Below are positions 38,859-48,101 of a stretch of DNA of 64,000 nucleotides, piece after piece (position 1 is the first letter of the stretch; every line of letters starts with the position of its first letter). Source of the DNA: Phenylobacterium hankyongense (GTDB taxonomy: Bacteria > Pseudomonadota > Alphaproteobacteria > Caulobacterales > Caulobacteraceae); the NCBI RefSeq assembly GCF_003254505.1, contig NZ_QFYP01000001.1, positions 2,526,001 to 2,590,000 on the forward strand, read 5' to 3'. The notes under the pieces were generated by a model. That model saw only the letters and a program-made list of their open reading frames with translations. It made no database searches and was not told the origin of the DNA. Made by a program: the position numbers and the translations under genes.

Positions 38859-39935
38859 ATGCGGTTCGCGCTCTCCGAAGACCAGACGCTGCTGCAGGAC
38901 AGCCTCCGCCGGGCGCTGGAGCAGGTCGCGCCGCTGGAGCGGGTGCGGCGCTTCGCCGACGGCGCCGAGGCGACCGCGCCCGACGTCTGGGCGGGGCTGA
39001 CGGAGCTCGGCCTGCCGGGACTGCTGATCGACGAGGCGCACGGCGGGCTGGAGCTTGGCCTGCTTGAGGCGGCGCTGGCGGCGGAGGCGCTGGGCGCGGT
39101 CGTGGCCCCGGCGCCGTTCCTCGGGACCGCCGTGCTGGCGCCCCTGGCCCTGAAACTCGCCGGCTCGGCCGGGCAGCAGGCGAAATGGCTGCCGAAGCTG
39201 GCGGCAGGGGAGGCCACCGCCGGCGTGGCGATCTCCGAACCGATCGCCGGGGCGCGAGATGGCGCGGGTGTCGAGGCATCGGGCGGGCGGCTCGACGGCA
39301 CGGCGCTGTTCGTCATCGATGCGCCGGGCGCGGACCTGCTGGTCGTCGCCGACCGTGTGGGCGGGCTGCACCTCGTCGAAGCGCCGCCGGGGCCTCAGCC
39401 CATGAGCACCATCGACGCCACGCGGCGGCTGTCGGAAGTGACGTTCCGCGACACCATGGCTGAGCCGCTGGCCTCCGGCCCGGCGCTGGAGCGGCTGCGG
39501 GACGCCGCCTGGGTGATGCTCGCCGCCGACACCCTGGGCGCGGCGCAGACCATGCTGGACCGGGCGGTCGCCTATGCCCAGGAGCGCCGGCAGTTCGGGC
39601 GGGTGATCGGCTCGTTCCAGGCGGTGAAGCACCTGTGCGCGGAGATGGCCGCCGAGCTCGAACCGGCCCGCGCCCTGGTCTGGTACGCCGCCTACGCCTT
39701 CGACCATGCCCCCGACGAGGCGCCGCTGATGGCCGCCCATGCCAAGGCCCACCTCTCCGAGATCGGCCGCTTCATCGCCCGCACCTCCACCGAGGTGCAC
39801 GGCGGCGTCGGCATGACCGACCTGCTCGGCCTGCACTACTGGTTCAAGCGTATCGGCCTCAACCGCCAGCTGCTCGGCGGCCCGGAGCGGGTGCGCGAGG
39901 CCGCGGCGAAGGCGCAGGGGCTGAGCGCGGTCTAG
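38859..39935 (+). CDS. acyl-CoA dehydrogenase, subunit 2
   Basis: This 358-residue acyl-CoA dehydrogenase is shorter and more divergent than its neighbour. It has MRFALSEDQTLLQDSLRRAL, the substrate-region AQERRQFGRVIGSFQAVKH and the C-terminal TEVHGGVGMTDLLGLHYWFK. The catalytic base position is not secure by eye and may be missing, as in the smaller subunit of heteromeric enzymes. Close spacing with subunit 1 supports a complex. A dispersed repeat follows its stop. Confidence 0.88.
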   Translation: MRFALSEDQTLLQDSLRRALEQVAPLERVRRFADGAEATAPDVWAGLTELGLPGLLIDEAHGGLELGLLEAALAAEALGAVVAPAPFLGTAVLAPLALKLAGSAGQQAKWLPKLAAGEATAGVAISEPIAGARDGAGVEASGGRLDGTALFVIDAPGADLLVVADRVGGLHLVEAPPGPQPMSTIDATRRLSEVTFRDTMAEPLASGPALERLRDAAWVMLAADTLGAAQTMLDRAVAYAQERRQFGRVIGSFQAVKHLCAEMAAELEPARALVWYAAYAFDHAPDEAPLMAAHAKAHLSEIGRFIARTSTEVHGGVGMTDLLGLHYWFKRIGLNRQLLGGPERVREAAAKAQGLSAV

Positions 39936-39950
39936 GGGGTCCTTCGAGGT

Positions 39951-40005
39951 CACCGCTGACCCCCTCCACCGCTTCGCGGTCCCCCTCCCCCAGCGGGGGA
40001 GGAAC
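39951..40005. repeat. dispersed intergenic repeat with hairpin
   Basis: The segment with CCGCTTCGCGG and CCCCCTCCCCCAGCGGGGGA resembles a repeat family common in intergenic DNA of alphaproteobacteria. It sits between convergent stop codons (39935 and 40006), and its CCCCC/GGGGG arms could end transcription from both sides. Confidence 0.6.
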
Positions 40006-41490
40006 CTAGGCGTGCACAGGCGGCGTCCGTCCCGCCCAGGGCTGCGCCGCCTCCAGCTGGTAGGCCAGTTCGAACAGGGTGCGCTCGTTGCCGGCGCGGG
40101 CGGAGAACATGGTCCCGACCGGCAGGCCGCCTTCGGTCCAGAACAGCGGAACACTCATCGACGGCGCGCCGGCGATGTTGTGCAGCGGCGTGTAGCCGAC
40201 GTACTCGACCAGCCGCGCCACCAGGGTGTCGAAGGCGACGTTGGGGCCGACCTCGCCCAGCGGCGGCGGGGCCGAGGACAGCACCGGCGACAGGATCACG
40301 TCGAACTGGCTGGCCGGGAACCAGGTGTCGTAGGCCAGCGCATTGGCCTGCAGGCGCTGGATGGCGGCGGGCAGGGCGTCGGGCGCGGCCTTGGCGGCCA
40401 TCTCCGCCATGCCCAGGCTGAAGGGCTCCAAGAGGCTGGTGTCGGGCTTGCGGCCGGTGGCGCGGCCGATGTTGTCGGCGAGGTCCTTGGCGCCCGAGGC
40501 CCAGAGCAGCAGGAAGTCCTGGATGAACTGATCGCCCTCCATCGGCCAGTGGGTCGGCTCCAGGCGGTGGCCGAGGCGCTCGACCAGCCGGGCGGCGGCC
40601 TCGGTGGCGCGGGCGACCTCCGGCTGCGGTCCGTGGCCGACGCCGTTCTCGATCAGATAGCCGATGCGCAGCCGGCGGCGCGGCGGGCCGGGCACGAAGC
40701 CCACGGGGGCGTAGCGGGCGGCGGGCGTGGTGTCCTCGGTGGCGGCGAACAGGGCGGCGGAGTCGCGGACGCTGCGGGTCACGCAGTGCTGCACGTCGAG
40801 GTCGGAGACCTTGGTCATGCCCGCCGTGCCGGCCATCCGCCCGCGCGAGGGCTTGAGGCCGAACAGGCCGCAACAGGCGGCCGGGATGCGGATCGAGCCG
40901 CCGCCGTCGGTGGCGTGGGCGAAGGGCACGACCCCGGCCGCCACCGCCACGGCCGCCCCGCCCGAGGAGCCGCCGGAGGACCGCCCGATGTCCCAGGGGT
41001 TGCGGGTGAGGCCGGTGGCCAGCGGCTCGGTGGTGGGCAGGAAGCCGTACTCCGGCGTCGCCGACTTGCCGATCACCACCAGGCCGGCCCGGTCGAAGGC
41101 GTCGATGTGGGCCGACTGCCGCCGGGCCGGCGGGTTGGACCGCCCGGACTTCGACCCGTAGCGGGTGGGCAAGCCGACGTAGTCGTCGAGGTCCTTGATC
41201 AGGAAGGGCACGCCGCCGAACGGCCCGGCCGGCATCCCGGCGCGCGCCTTGGCCAGCGCGCGGTCGAAGTCGGAATTGACGATGAAGTTCAGCTGGCCCT
41301 GGAGCGCCTCGGCCCGGGCGATGGCGGATTCAACGGCTTCCGCCGCGGTGATCTCGCGCCGGCGGATACGGGCGGCGGTCTCGGTGGCGTCCGGCCAGGC
41401 CGGCGCGGCGGGCGCCGGCTTCGCCGTGGCCTGCGCCGCGGCTAGCACTACGGGCGCTACGGCCAGCGCGCGGCGGGTGATCTTGAACAT
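40006..41490 (-). CDS. exported amidase (amidase signature family)
   Basis: This 494-residue amidase-signature enzyme carries the Lys/cis-Ser/Ser triad: Lys in PFLIKDLDDY, cis-Ser in GRSSGGSSGGAAVAVA and the nucleophile Ser in DGGGSIRIPAACCGLFG. The N-terminus MFKITRRALAVAPVVLAAAQ has twin arginines before a hydrophobic core, consistent with Tat export of a folded enzyme. The substrate is unknown. The ATG at 41490 has AAGGGGGAC upstream; an in-frame start at 41523 is less likely. Confidence 0.9.
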   Translation of the reverse strand: MFKITRRALAVAPVVLAAAQATAKPAPAAPAWPDATETAARIRRREITAAEAVESAIARAEALQGQLNFIVNSDFDRALAKARAGMPAGPFGGVPFLIKDLDDYVGLPTRYGSKSGRSNPPARRQSAHIDAFDRAGLVVIGKSATPEYGFLPTTEPLATGLTRNPWDIGRSSGGSSGGAAVAVAAGVVPFAHATDGGGSIRIPAACCGLFGLKPSRGRMAGTAGMTKVSDLDVQHCVTRSVRDSAALFAATEDTTPAARYAPVGFVPGPPRRRLRIGYLIENGVGHGPQPEVARATEAAARLVERLGHRLEPTHWPMEGDQFIQDFLLLWASGAKDLADNIGRATGRKPDTSLLEPFSLGMAEMAAKAAPDALPAAIQRLQANALAYDTWFPASQFDVILSPVLSSAPPPLGEVGPNVAFDTLVARLVEYVGYTPLHNIAGAPSMSVPLFWTEGGLPVGTMFSARAGNERTLFELAYQLEAAQPWAGRTPPVHA

Positions 41491-41589
41491 GGCGTCCCCC
41501 TTGGAGCGCCAGCTTGGCCTCAAGCGGGGAGGGGACGCAAGACGGGCGGCGGGATCCGCGGCCGCCCGTCTCGATGCTCGCGGGTCCGA

Positions 41590-41778
41590 TCAGGAGCGCG
41601 AGGCGTGCTCCGGCTTACCCTTGCGCTTGGTGGACGCCATCTTCTCCAGCTCCTTCTCGCTCATCGAGCCGGCCATCTGCTTGGATGCGCCTTTCAGCTT
41701 GGACTTCGGCGTGTCGCCGCGCTTGGCGGACAAGGCCGCGCCCGCGGCCTTCTGTTGAGCGCCGGACTTGGCAGGCAT
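41590..41778 (-). CDS. DUF3008 family small basic protein
   Basis: This 62-residue Lys/Ala-rich protein begins MPAKSGAQQKAAGAAL. It contains LKGASKQMAGSMSEKELEK and ends with a basic tail, the full DUF3008 pattern. It is probably nucleic-acid or membrane associated; the function is unknown and links to stress are only by analogy. The start at 41778 is conserved in type (MPAKS). It is divergent from the FAD/NAD protein gene across 162 bp. Confidence 0.85.
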   Translation of the reverse strand: MPAKSGAQQKAAGAALSAKRGDTPKSKLKGASKQMAGSMSEKELEKMASTKRKGKPEHASRS

Positions 41779-41940
41779 GGCAGATCTCCTCTCTCGGACG
41801 CCGCGGATGCGGCCGTCGCGTCAACTCCCGGGTCGGGTCGCCGGTTCACGGGCCCGCCTATCGGTGGCGCCAGAGAAATTGCATTGAGTTCGCAGCTAAT
41901 TCCTATCACCTAAGTAGGCGTTTGGACGGAGGACGTCTCC

Positions 41941-43323
41941 ATGAACCCCGAATCCGCCGCGCCGCCGCCGACCGTGGCCGTCATCGGCGGCGGCTTCAGC
42001 GGCCTGCTCACCGCCATCCACCTGCTGCGCGCCGATCCGCAGGTGGTGGTGCGGCTGGTGGAGCGCGCGCCGCTGTTCGGCCGGGGCCGCGCCTATCAGA
42101 CCTCGCACGCGGACCACCTGTTGAACGTGCGCGCCTCCAACATGAGCGCCTTTCCCGACCAGCCGACGCATTTCCAGGACTGGCTGGCCCGCGAAGCCGG
42201 CGCCGGCGAGCGCGACGCCTTCGTCAGCCGCTCGCGCTATGGCGACTACCTGCAGGGCCTGCTGCGCGAAGAGGTGCGCGACCCGAGCCGCGCCGGGCGG
42301 CTGCTGCTGGAAGCCGACGAGGCGGTGGCGATCGCGCCGGTCGGCCTGCGCCAGAGGGTGGACCTGAGCCTCGGGCGCAGCTTCGAGGCCGACGCCGTGG
42401 TGCTGGCGCTCGGCCTGCTGCCGCCGGCGCCGCCGCCGGGCGCTGAGCCGGCGGTGCTCGCCTCGCCGGCCTACGTGGCCGATCCCTGGCGGCTCGACCC
42501 GGCCGGCGCGCCCATGGGCGACATCCTGCTGATCGGCTCGGGCCTGACCATGGTCGACGTGGCGCTCAGCCTGGCCGGTCCCGGCCGCCGGCTCACGGCG
42601 CTGTCGCGCCACGGCCTGATCGCGCGCAGCCACGGGCCGACGCAAGGCGCCGCGCCGCCGGAAGGCCCGCTCGCCACCGCGCGAGCGGCCATGCGGACCC
42701 TGCGCGTGCAGGCGGAGAAGGTCGGCTGGCGCGAGGCGGTGGACTCGATCCGCCCGCTCACCGCCGACATCTGGCGCAGCTGGAGCTTGGCGCAGCGGCG
42801 GCGGTTCCTGCGCCATGCCCGGCCCTGGTGGGACGTCCACCGCCACCGCATGGCGCCGATGATCGCCGCGCGGCTGTCGGGGCTGGTGGTGTCCGCCGAG
42901 CTGGAGGTGCTGGGCGGCCGGCTCGACCGTCTGAGCCTGACCGACGGTGGGTTCCAGGCGCAGATCCGCCCGCGCGGCGAGACCGTGCCGGTGATCCGGG
43001 GTTTCGCGGCGGTGGTCAACTGCACCGGGCCGCGGGGCGATCCGGAGACCGCGGCTGCGGGCCTGCTGGCCGACCTGCGCCGCCGCGGAGCCGTACGCCG
43101 CGACCCGCTGGGGCTGGGGCTCGACGTCACCGAGGACCTGCGGGCGGTGGGCGAGGGCGGGGCGCCGACGCCGGGCCTGTTCGCCGTCGGGCCGCTGACC
43201 CGCGCCGCGGTCTGGGAGGCGCTGGCGGTGCCGGACCTGCGCGGCCAGACGGCCGAGGTGGCGCGGAGGGTGATCGCCGACCTGCGGCGGGTCCGCGCCG
43301 CCCTGGCGCCGGCGAGCGCCTAG
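41941..43323 (+). CDS. FAD/NAD(P)-binding protein
   Basis: This 460-residue Rossmann-fold flavoprotein has the N-terminal dinucleotide motif VAVIGGGFSGLLTAIHLL and HLLNVRASNMSAFPDQPTHF, typical of the NAD-binding_9 / FAD-NAD(P) family. A second GxGxxx motif lies in ILLIGSGLTMVDVALSL. The C-terminal part holds FAVGPLTRAAVWEALAVPDL. Such proteins are often hydroxyacylglutathione- or thiol-related oxidoreductases, but the substrate is not known. GGAGGAC precedes the ATG at 41941. The stop is shared (CTAG) with the convergent GST gene. Confidence 0.87.
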   Translation: MNPESAAPPPTVAVIGGGFSGLLTAIHLLRADPQVVVRLVERAPLFGRGRAYQTSHADHLLNVRASNMSAFPDQPTHFQDWLAREAGAGERDAFVSRSRYGDYLQGLLREEVRDPSRAGRLLLEADEAVAIAPVGLRQRVDLSLGRSFEADAVVLALGLLPPAPPPGAEPAVLASPAYVADPWRLDPAGAPMGDILLIGSGLTMVDVALSLAGPGRRLTALSRHGLIARSHGPTQGAAPPEGPLATARAAMRTLRVQAEKVGWREAVDSIRPLTADIWRSWSLAQRRRFLRHARPWWDVHRHRMAPMIAARLSGLVVSAELEVLGGRLDRLSLTDGGFQAQIRPRGETVPVIRGFAAVVNCTGPRGDPETAAAGLLADLRRRGAVRRDPLGLGLDVTEDLRAVGEGGAPTPGLFAVGPLTRAAVWEALAVPDLRGQTAEVARRVIADLRRVRAALAPASA

Positions 43324-44048
43324 CCGACCGGCGCGGGCCGGGCGCGCTGGTTGTAGAGCAGCTTGCGGCGGCGCTCCTGTTCCTCAGGGGTGATGCTGGC
43401 CGGGTCCTCGCCGGGATCGACCGTGACCGCCATGCCGCGCTGGACGGCCGGACGCTCCGACAGCTCCTCGAACCAGCGCTTGAAGTGCTTGAATTCGTCG
43501 AGGTCGATGCCCTGGACCGCATAGCTCGACGTCCAGGGATACGAGATCATGTCGGCGATCGAATAGTCATCGCCGGCCAGGTAGCGGCGGTCGTAGAGGC
43601 GGTTGTTCATCACCCCGTAGAGCCGGTGGACCTCGTCGTTGAACCGGCGCTGGGCGTAGGACTGGTCGCCCTCGCTCTCGGCCACGCGGGAGAAGTGGCC
43701 GCGCTCGCCGAACTTCGGGCCCTGGTTGGCCATCTGCCAGATCACCCACTGGGCGACCTCGTACTTCGCCCGCAGGTCGTCCTGCGGCCAGAAGCGGCCT
43801 TCCTTCTCGGCCAGGTACATCATGATCGCGCCGGACTCGAAGACGCTGATCGGCGCGCCGCCGCCCTTGGGCGCATGGTCCACGATGGCCGGCATGCGGT
43901 TGTTGGGGCTGATCTTCAGGAAGCCGTCCTGGAACTGGTCGCCGCGGCCGATGTGCACGGTGACGACCGTGTAGGGGACGCCCAACTCCTCCAGCAGGAT
44001 GGTGACCTTCTTGCCGTTCGGGGTCGGAAAGTAGTGGACGTCGATCAT
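43320..44048 (-). CDS. glutathione S-transferase (Nu class, YghU/YfcG-like)
   Basis: This 242-residue GST has an N-terminal thioredoxin fold (MIDVHYFPTPNGKKVTILLE), the cis-Pro region NNRMPAIVDH and GSH-binding ESGAIMMYLAEK. The C-terminal helical domain has FERWFEEL-like FKRWFEELSERPAV and a C-terminal extension. The pattern is that of YghU/YfcG proteins, which act as disulfide-bond reductases with glutathione. The ATG at 44048 begins 13 bp after a degenerate dioxygenase remnant. Confidence 0.9.
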   Translation of the reverse strand: MIDVHYFPTPNGKKVTILLEELGVPYTVVTVHIGRGDQFQDGFLKISPNNRMPAIVDHAPKGGGAPISVFESGAIMMYLAEKEGRFWPQDDLRAKYEVAQWVIWQMANQGPKFGERGHFSRVAESEGDQSYAQRRFNDEVHRLYGVMNNRLYDRRYLAGDDYSIADMISYPWTSSYAVQGIDLDEFKHFKRWFEELSERPAVQRGMAVTVDPGEDPASITPEEQERRRKLLYNQRARPAPVG

Positions 44049-44061
44049 GCAGACTCCGGGT

Positions 44062-44223
44062 TCAGTTCCAGTCCAGCAAGGTCTCGCGCAGATCCCTCAG
44101 CACCGCCGCATCGAGCGGCTGGCGCAGGTCGATCCCGGACACCTGGACGCCGATGATCGGCGTCAGCGGCGTGAGTTCGAGCGCGCCAGCTTTGAACTCG
44201 CGGACGAGATGAGCGCCCGAACG
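44062..44223 (-). pseudogene. remnant of a TauD/TfdA-type dioxygenase N-terminus
   Basis: In one minus-strand frame the sequence reads LTPLTPIIGVQVSGIDLRQP followed by LDAAVLRDLRETLLDW and a stop at 44062-44064. This closely matches the start of taurine/alpha-ketoglutarate dioxygenases. No start codon lies in this frame between the upstream stop and the similarity, and the iron-binding region is absent. Only about 40-50 residues remain of a normal 270-300. It is best read as decay of a gene once upstream of the GST. A competing 60-residue open frame here has no such similarity. Confidence 0.6.
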
Positions 44224-44280
44224 CCACCGTGGCTCAAATCACATTTGCTGCGAACGCCCTATGCGAAGCTGTCGGCGGCG

Positions 44281-45879
44281 TCAGTGCGGGATCATCCAGG
44301 GGAACAGATGCTGCTGGGCCAGCACGATCAGGCCGAGCAGCAGGGTCAGGGCGATGCTGTGCTTGAAGGTCCGGGCGAGGATCTCGCCTTCATGCCCCTT
44401 CAGCTCGGTGACCGCCGCCCCGGTGCTGATGTTCTGCGGCGAGATCATCTTGCCCATGACGCCGCCCGAGGAGTTGGTGGCGGCGGTGAGCACGGGGCTC
44501 AGGTTCAGCTGGTGGGCGGCGACCACCTGCAGGTTGCCGAACAGGGCGTTGCCGGAGGTGTCGCTGCCGGAGAGGAAGACCGCGACCCAGCCGAGGAAGG
44601 CGGAGACCAGCGGGAAGATCGGCCCCACCGAGGCGACCCCCAGACCGAGCGTGTAGGCCATGCCGGAGTAGTTCATGACATAGGCCACCGCCACGATCAG
44701 CGAGACGGTCAGCACCGCCAGGCGGACCTGCACCCAGCTGGCGGCGACGGCCCGCAGGAAGGCGCGCGGACCGACGCCGCAGAGGCCGGCGGTGATGAGC
44801 GAGGCCACCAGGATGGCGGTGCCCGTGGCCAGCGGCTGGAAGTCCCAGACCGCCGCGTAGGGCTTGCCGTAGAGGGTGATGAACACCGCCTTGTCGAGGC
44901 CCGGCCAGGCGACCTTGGTGTCGCCGAAGGCGTTCACCTTCAGCAGGGTCCAGGCGATCACCACCGCAGAGACGATCAGCCAGGGCGTCCACCCATGCCA
45001 GTTGGCGAGCGGCCGCTCGCGGACCGGCGGCGCGGGCGCGACGAAGGCGAACTCCGGGTCGGGCTTCGGCCGCCAGATCTTCACGAAGCCCACAGTCACC
45101 AGCAGCGAGACCAGCGAGGAGAGCACGTCGGTGAGGGCGTACTGCAGGTGGTTGGAGACCAGGAACTGGGTCATGGCGAAGCTGCCGCCGGCCACCAGCA
45201 GCACCGGCCACAAGGCGCGCACCGACCTCAGTCCGCCGTAGATGGCGACCACGTAGAAGGGCAGCAGCAGGGCGATGAACGGCAATTGCCGGCCGATCAT
45301 CGCGCCCAGGATCTCGGGCGGCAGCTGGGTGACGGCGCCCAGCGTGGTCACCGGCGCGCCGAGCGCGCCGAACGCCACCGGCGCGGTGTTGAAGATCAGG
45401 GTGAAGACCAGGGCCTCCAGCGCCGGGAAGCCGAGCGCGATCAGCAGCGCGCTGGTGATCGCCACCGGGCTGCCGAAGCCCGACACGCCTTCCAGCAGCG
45501 CGCCGAAGCAGAAGCCGACCACCACCAGCACGATGCGGCGGTCGTTGGGCAGGTGCTCCACCACCCAGGCGGCGAAGGCGTCGAAGCGGCCCGAGGCGAC
45601 TGCCAGGTTGTAGAGCAGCAGGGCGTTGAACACGATCCACATGATCGGCCACAGGGCGAAGGCGGCCCCCGCGGCGGCGCTGTCCAGCGCCAGGGTTCCC
45701 GGCAACCGCCAGACGCTCACCGCCAGGGCCAGCGCCAGGACCAGGCCGCCCAGCGACGCCTGCCAGGCCGGCCGGCGCGCGATCCCCAGGAGGATCAGCA
45801 CCAGGGCGACGGGCAGCGCGGCCACCAGGCAGGATAGCAGCAGGTTGTCGCCGACCGGCGTAAGCAGTTGATCGAACAA
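44281..45879 (-). CDS. L-lactate permease (LctP family)
   Basis: This 532-residue inner-membrane carrier has about 12-14 helices. It has LEGVSGFGSPVAITSALLIA, FNTAPVAFGALGAPVTTLGA, SGSDTSGNALFGNLQVVAA and ATNSSGGVMGKMISPQNIST, all hallmarks of the LctP/GlcA lactate and glycolate permeases. The start is TTG at 45879, chosen because GGGAGGG lies six bases upstream; upstream in-frame codons lack such a site. No lactate dehydrogenase gene is adjacent. It is divergent from the two-component operon. Confidence 0.92.
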   Translation of the reverse strand: MFDQLLTPVGDNLLLSCLVAALPVALVLILLGIARRPAWQASLGGLVLALALAVSVWRLPGTLALDSAAAGAAFALWPIMWIVFNALLLYNLAVASGRFDAFAAWVVEHLPNDRRIVLVVVGFCFGALLEGVSGFGSPVAITSALLIALGFPALEALVFTLIFNTAPVAFGALGAPVTTLGAVTQLPPEILGAMIGRQLPFIALLLPFYVVAIYGGLRSVRALWPVLLVAGGSFAMTQFLVSNHLQYALTDVLSSLVSLLVTVGFVKIWRPKPDPEFAFVAPAPPVRERPLANWHGWTPWLIVSAVVIAWTLLKVNAFGDTKVAWPGLDKAVFITLYGKPYAAVWDFQPLATGTAILVASLITAGLCGVGPRAFLRAVAASWVQVRLAVLTVSLIVAVAYVMNYSGMAYTLGLGVASVGPIFPLVSAFLGWVAVFLSGSDTSGNALFGNLQVVAAHQLNLSPVLTAATNSSGGVMGKMISPQNISTGAAVTELKGHEGEILARTFKHSIALTLLLGLIVLAQQHLFPWMIPH

Positions 45880-46004
45880 GACGCGCCCTCCCGAGGACAG
45901 GAGGATTTGCCGGCGGCCTGATACCGCTCTCTCCCCCAAGCTGCGCTACTATGTCAGGTGGACGCGCCGACGCCGAGTCCAGCTCAGAAGGCCGACGCCG
46001 ACAT

Positions 46005-46016
46005 GATTGCGCAATC
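46005..46016. promoter_or_regulatory. perfect 12-bp palindrome upstream of the two-component operon
   Basis: GATTGCGCAATC is a perfect palindrome 58 bp upstream of the response-regulator ATG, in the 195-bp divergent gap with the lactate permease gene. It is a candidate operator. No known regulator can be assigned from the sequence. Confidence 0.4.
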
Positions 46017-46074
46017 TTGAGGTAGCATTCGGGCGCGGCGCCAGACCCTCGACCCGCTCCACGACCAGGACCCC

Positions 46075-46755
46075 ATGCCGAAGATACTGGCCATCGAAGA
46101 CGATCCCACCACCGGGCGGGAAATCGTCGCCGAACTGGGGCAACACGGGTTCGACGTCGAGTGGGTGGCCGACGGCCGCGAGGGGCTGATCCGGGCGGTG
46201 AGCGGAGAGTTCGACGCGGTCATCCTCGACCGGATGCTGCCGCACCTGGACGGGCTGGCTATCGTCATGGTGATGCGCAACACCGGGGTCGGCATCCCGG
46301 TCCTGATGATCAGCGCGCTGAGCGACGTGGACGAGCGCATCCGCGGGCTGCGGGCCGGCGGCGACGACTACATGACCAAGCCGTTCGCCTCGGAGGAGAT
46401 GGCCGCGCGGCTGGAGGTGCTGCTGCGCCGGCGCGACGCTCCGCCGCCGCAGCTGACGCTGGTGGTCGGGGACCTGGAGCTCGACCTGATCGGCCGGGCG
46501 GCGCGGCGGGCCGGGGCCGAGATCCGCTTGATGCCCACGGAGTACAAGCTGCTCGAATTCCTGATGCGCAACGCCGGGCAGGTGCTGACCCGGACGATGA
46601 TCTTCGAGGCGATCTGGAGCTATCACTTCGATCCGGGGACCAACCTCATTGACGTCCACCTCGGACGCCTGCGACGCAAGATCGATCGGCCGGGGCTGAC
46701 GCCCATGATCCACACCATCCGCGGCTCGGGATACGCCCTGCATGCGCCCGCGTGA
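46075..46755 (+). CDS. OmpR-family response regulator
   Basis: This 226-residue DNA-binding regulator has an intact receiver: acidic pair in LAIEDDPTT, phospho-Asp in AVILDRMLPHLDG, Ser/Thr in MISALSD and Lys in YMTKPFA. A winged-helix output domain (ptEYKLLEFLMRNAGQVLTR, then DVHLGRLRRKID) ends GSGYAL. It overlaps the downstream histidine kinase by 14 bp, so the pair is co-translated. Together with the pseudo-receiver gene it lies directly upstream of an RND efflux system, a probable target. Confidence 0.93.
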   Translation: MPKILAIEDDPTTGREIVAELGQHGFDVEWVADGREGLIRAVSGEFDAVILDRMLPHLDGLAIVMVMRNTGVGIPVLMISALSDVDERIRGLRAGGDDYMTKPFASEEMAARLEVLLRRRDAPPPQLTLVVGDLELDLIGRAARRAGAEIRLMPTEYKLLEFLMRNAGQVLTRTMIFEAIWSYHFDPGTNLIDVHLGRLRRKIDRPGLTPMIHTIRGSGYALHAPA

Positions 46756-48100
46756 GCTCTGGAGAACGACGCCGTTCCGCCTGACCCTCATGAACGGGGC
46801 GGTGTTCGCCCTGGCCGTGGTGGCCTTGCTCGGCCTGATCTATTGGGAGACCGCCGGCTACATGGCGCGGCAGCTGAACCAGATCGTCGTCGAACACGCC
46901 GAGGCGCTGGAGGGCGGCGGGCCCGAGCACCTCCCCGACCGCATCCGCCAGGCGGTGGCCGCCGACGCGCGGCACATCGAATACTACGGCCTGTTCTCGC
47001 AGGACGGCGTCTGGATCGCCGGCAACATCCACGCCCTGCCGGCGGGACTGCCGATGGACGGCAATCCGCGGCAGATCCACGTGCACGGTCTGCAACCGGG
47101 CGCGCGGGCGCTGGTGACTCAGACGCCGTGGGGCGAGACCCTGTTCGTCGGCCACGACGCCCTGGTGCTCAGCGGCCTGCGCGCCATTCTGATCAATGCG
47201 CTGGCGATCAGCGGGGCGGCGATCCTGCTGCTCGGGCTGGCGGCGGCCGCCGCGCTCAGCGTGCCGCCGTTGCGGCGCATCGAGAACCTGCGCGAGGCGA
47301 GCCGCGCGGCGCTGGAAGGCCAGATCGGCGTGCGGCTGCCGGTCTCCCGCCGGCGAGACGAGATCGACATGCTGGCCGGGCTCGCCAACGCCATGATGGA
47401 CGAGAGCGAGCGGCTGCTGTGGGAGGTCAAGAGCGTCGGCGAGAACGTCGCCCACGACCTGCGCACGCCCCTGAACCGGCTGCGCGCCCTGCTGTACCGG
47501 GTGCGGCAGGAGACCCGGCTGGAGGGCGCCGAACGCGAGATGATCGACCAGGCCCTGGCCGAGACCGACGACCTCCTGGTCCGCTTCCGGGCCCTGCAGC
47601 GGATCGGCGAGATCGAGCGCCGCGATCGGCAGGCCTTCTTCGAGCAGGTCCGGCTGCAGCAGGTGCTCGACGACGTCATCGAGCTGCACGAGCCCCTGGC
47701 CGAGGACCGCGGCGTCAGCCTCGAGCGCGACATCCAGGCCGATGTGCCGACGGTGTCGGCCGACCCGACCCTGCTGTTCGAGGCGGTCTCGAACCTGGTG
47801 GACAATGCGCTGAAGTTCACCCCGCGGGGCGGCCGGGTCCGCCTGCGCCTGGTGGCGCGCGAGCAGGGGCCGCGGATCGAGGTGCTCGACAATGGCCCAG
47901 GCGTGCCCGAGGGCGAGCGCGACGCGGTGCTGCAGCGGTTCTATCGCGCCCAGCGCACGCGGACCGAACCCGGCTCCGGGCTCGGCCTCAGCATCGTCAC
48001 CGCCATCGCCCGGCTGCACCACTTCACCCTGTCGCTGGACGACGCCAAGCCGGGGCTGCGCGTGGCGCTGGACTGCTGGCCGCGCGGACTGGGGGCCTGA
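46742..48100 (+). CDS. sensor histidine kinase
   Basis: This 452-residue membrane kinase has two transmembrane segments (about 13-35 and 140-170) enclosing a periplasmic sensor of about 105 residues, then HAMP. The HisKA phospho-acceptor is in NVAHDLRTPLNRLRALL, and the HATPase boxes are NLVDNALKFTPRGG, VLDNGPGVPEG and GSGLGLSIVTAIARLH. It overlaps the upstream regulator by 14 bp and is followed at once by a second regulator-like gene. The signal is unknown; efflux context suggests envelope or drug stress. Confidence 0.92.
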   Translation: MRPRELWRTTPFRLTLMNGAVFALAVVALLGLIYWETAGYMARQLNQIVVEHAEALEGGGPEHLPDRIRQAVAADARHIEYYGLFSQDGVWIAGNIHALPAGLPMDGNPRQIHVHGLQPGARALVTQTPWGETLFVGHDALVLSGLRAILINALAISGAAILLLGLAAAAALSVPPLRRIENLREASRAALEGQIGVRLPVSRRRDEIDMLAGLANAMMDESERLLWEVKSVGENVAHDLRTPLNRLRALLYRVRQETRLEGAEREMIDQALAETDDLLVRFRALQRIGEIERRDRQAFFEQVRLQQVLDDVIELHEPLAEDRGVSLERDIQADVPTVSADPTLLFEAVSNLVDNALKFTPRGGRVRLRLVAREQGPRIEVLDNGPGVPEGERDAVLQRFYRAQRTRTEPGSGLGLSIVTAIARLHHFTLSLDDAKPGLRVALDCWPRGLGA

Positions 48101-48101
48101 G

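Noticed and set aside
44045..44227. A 60-codon minus-strand frame upstream of the GST
   Set aside because: No resemblance to known proteins; another frame of the same DNA matches TauD dioxygenases.
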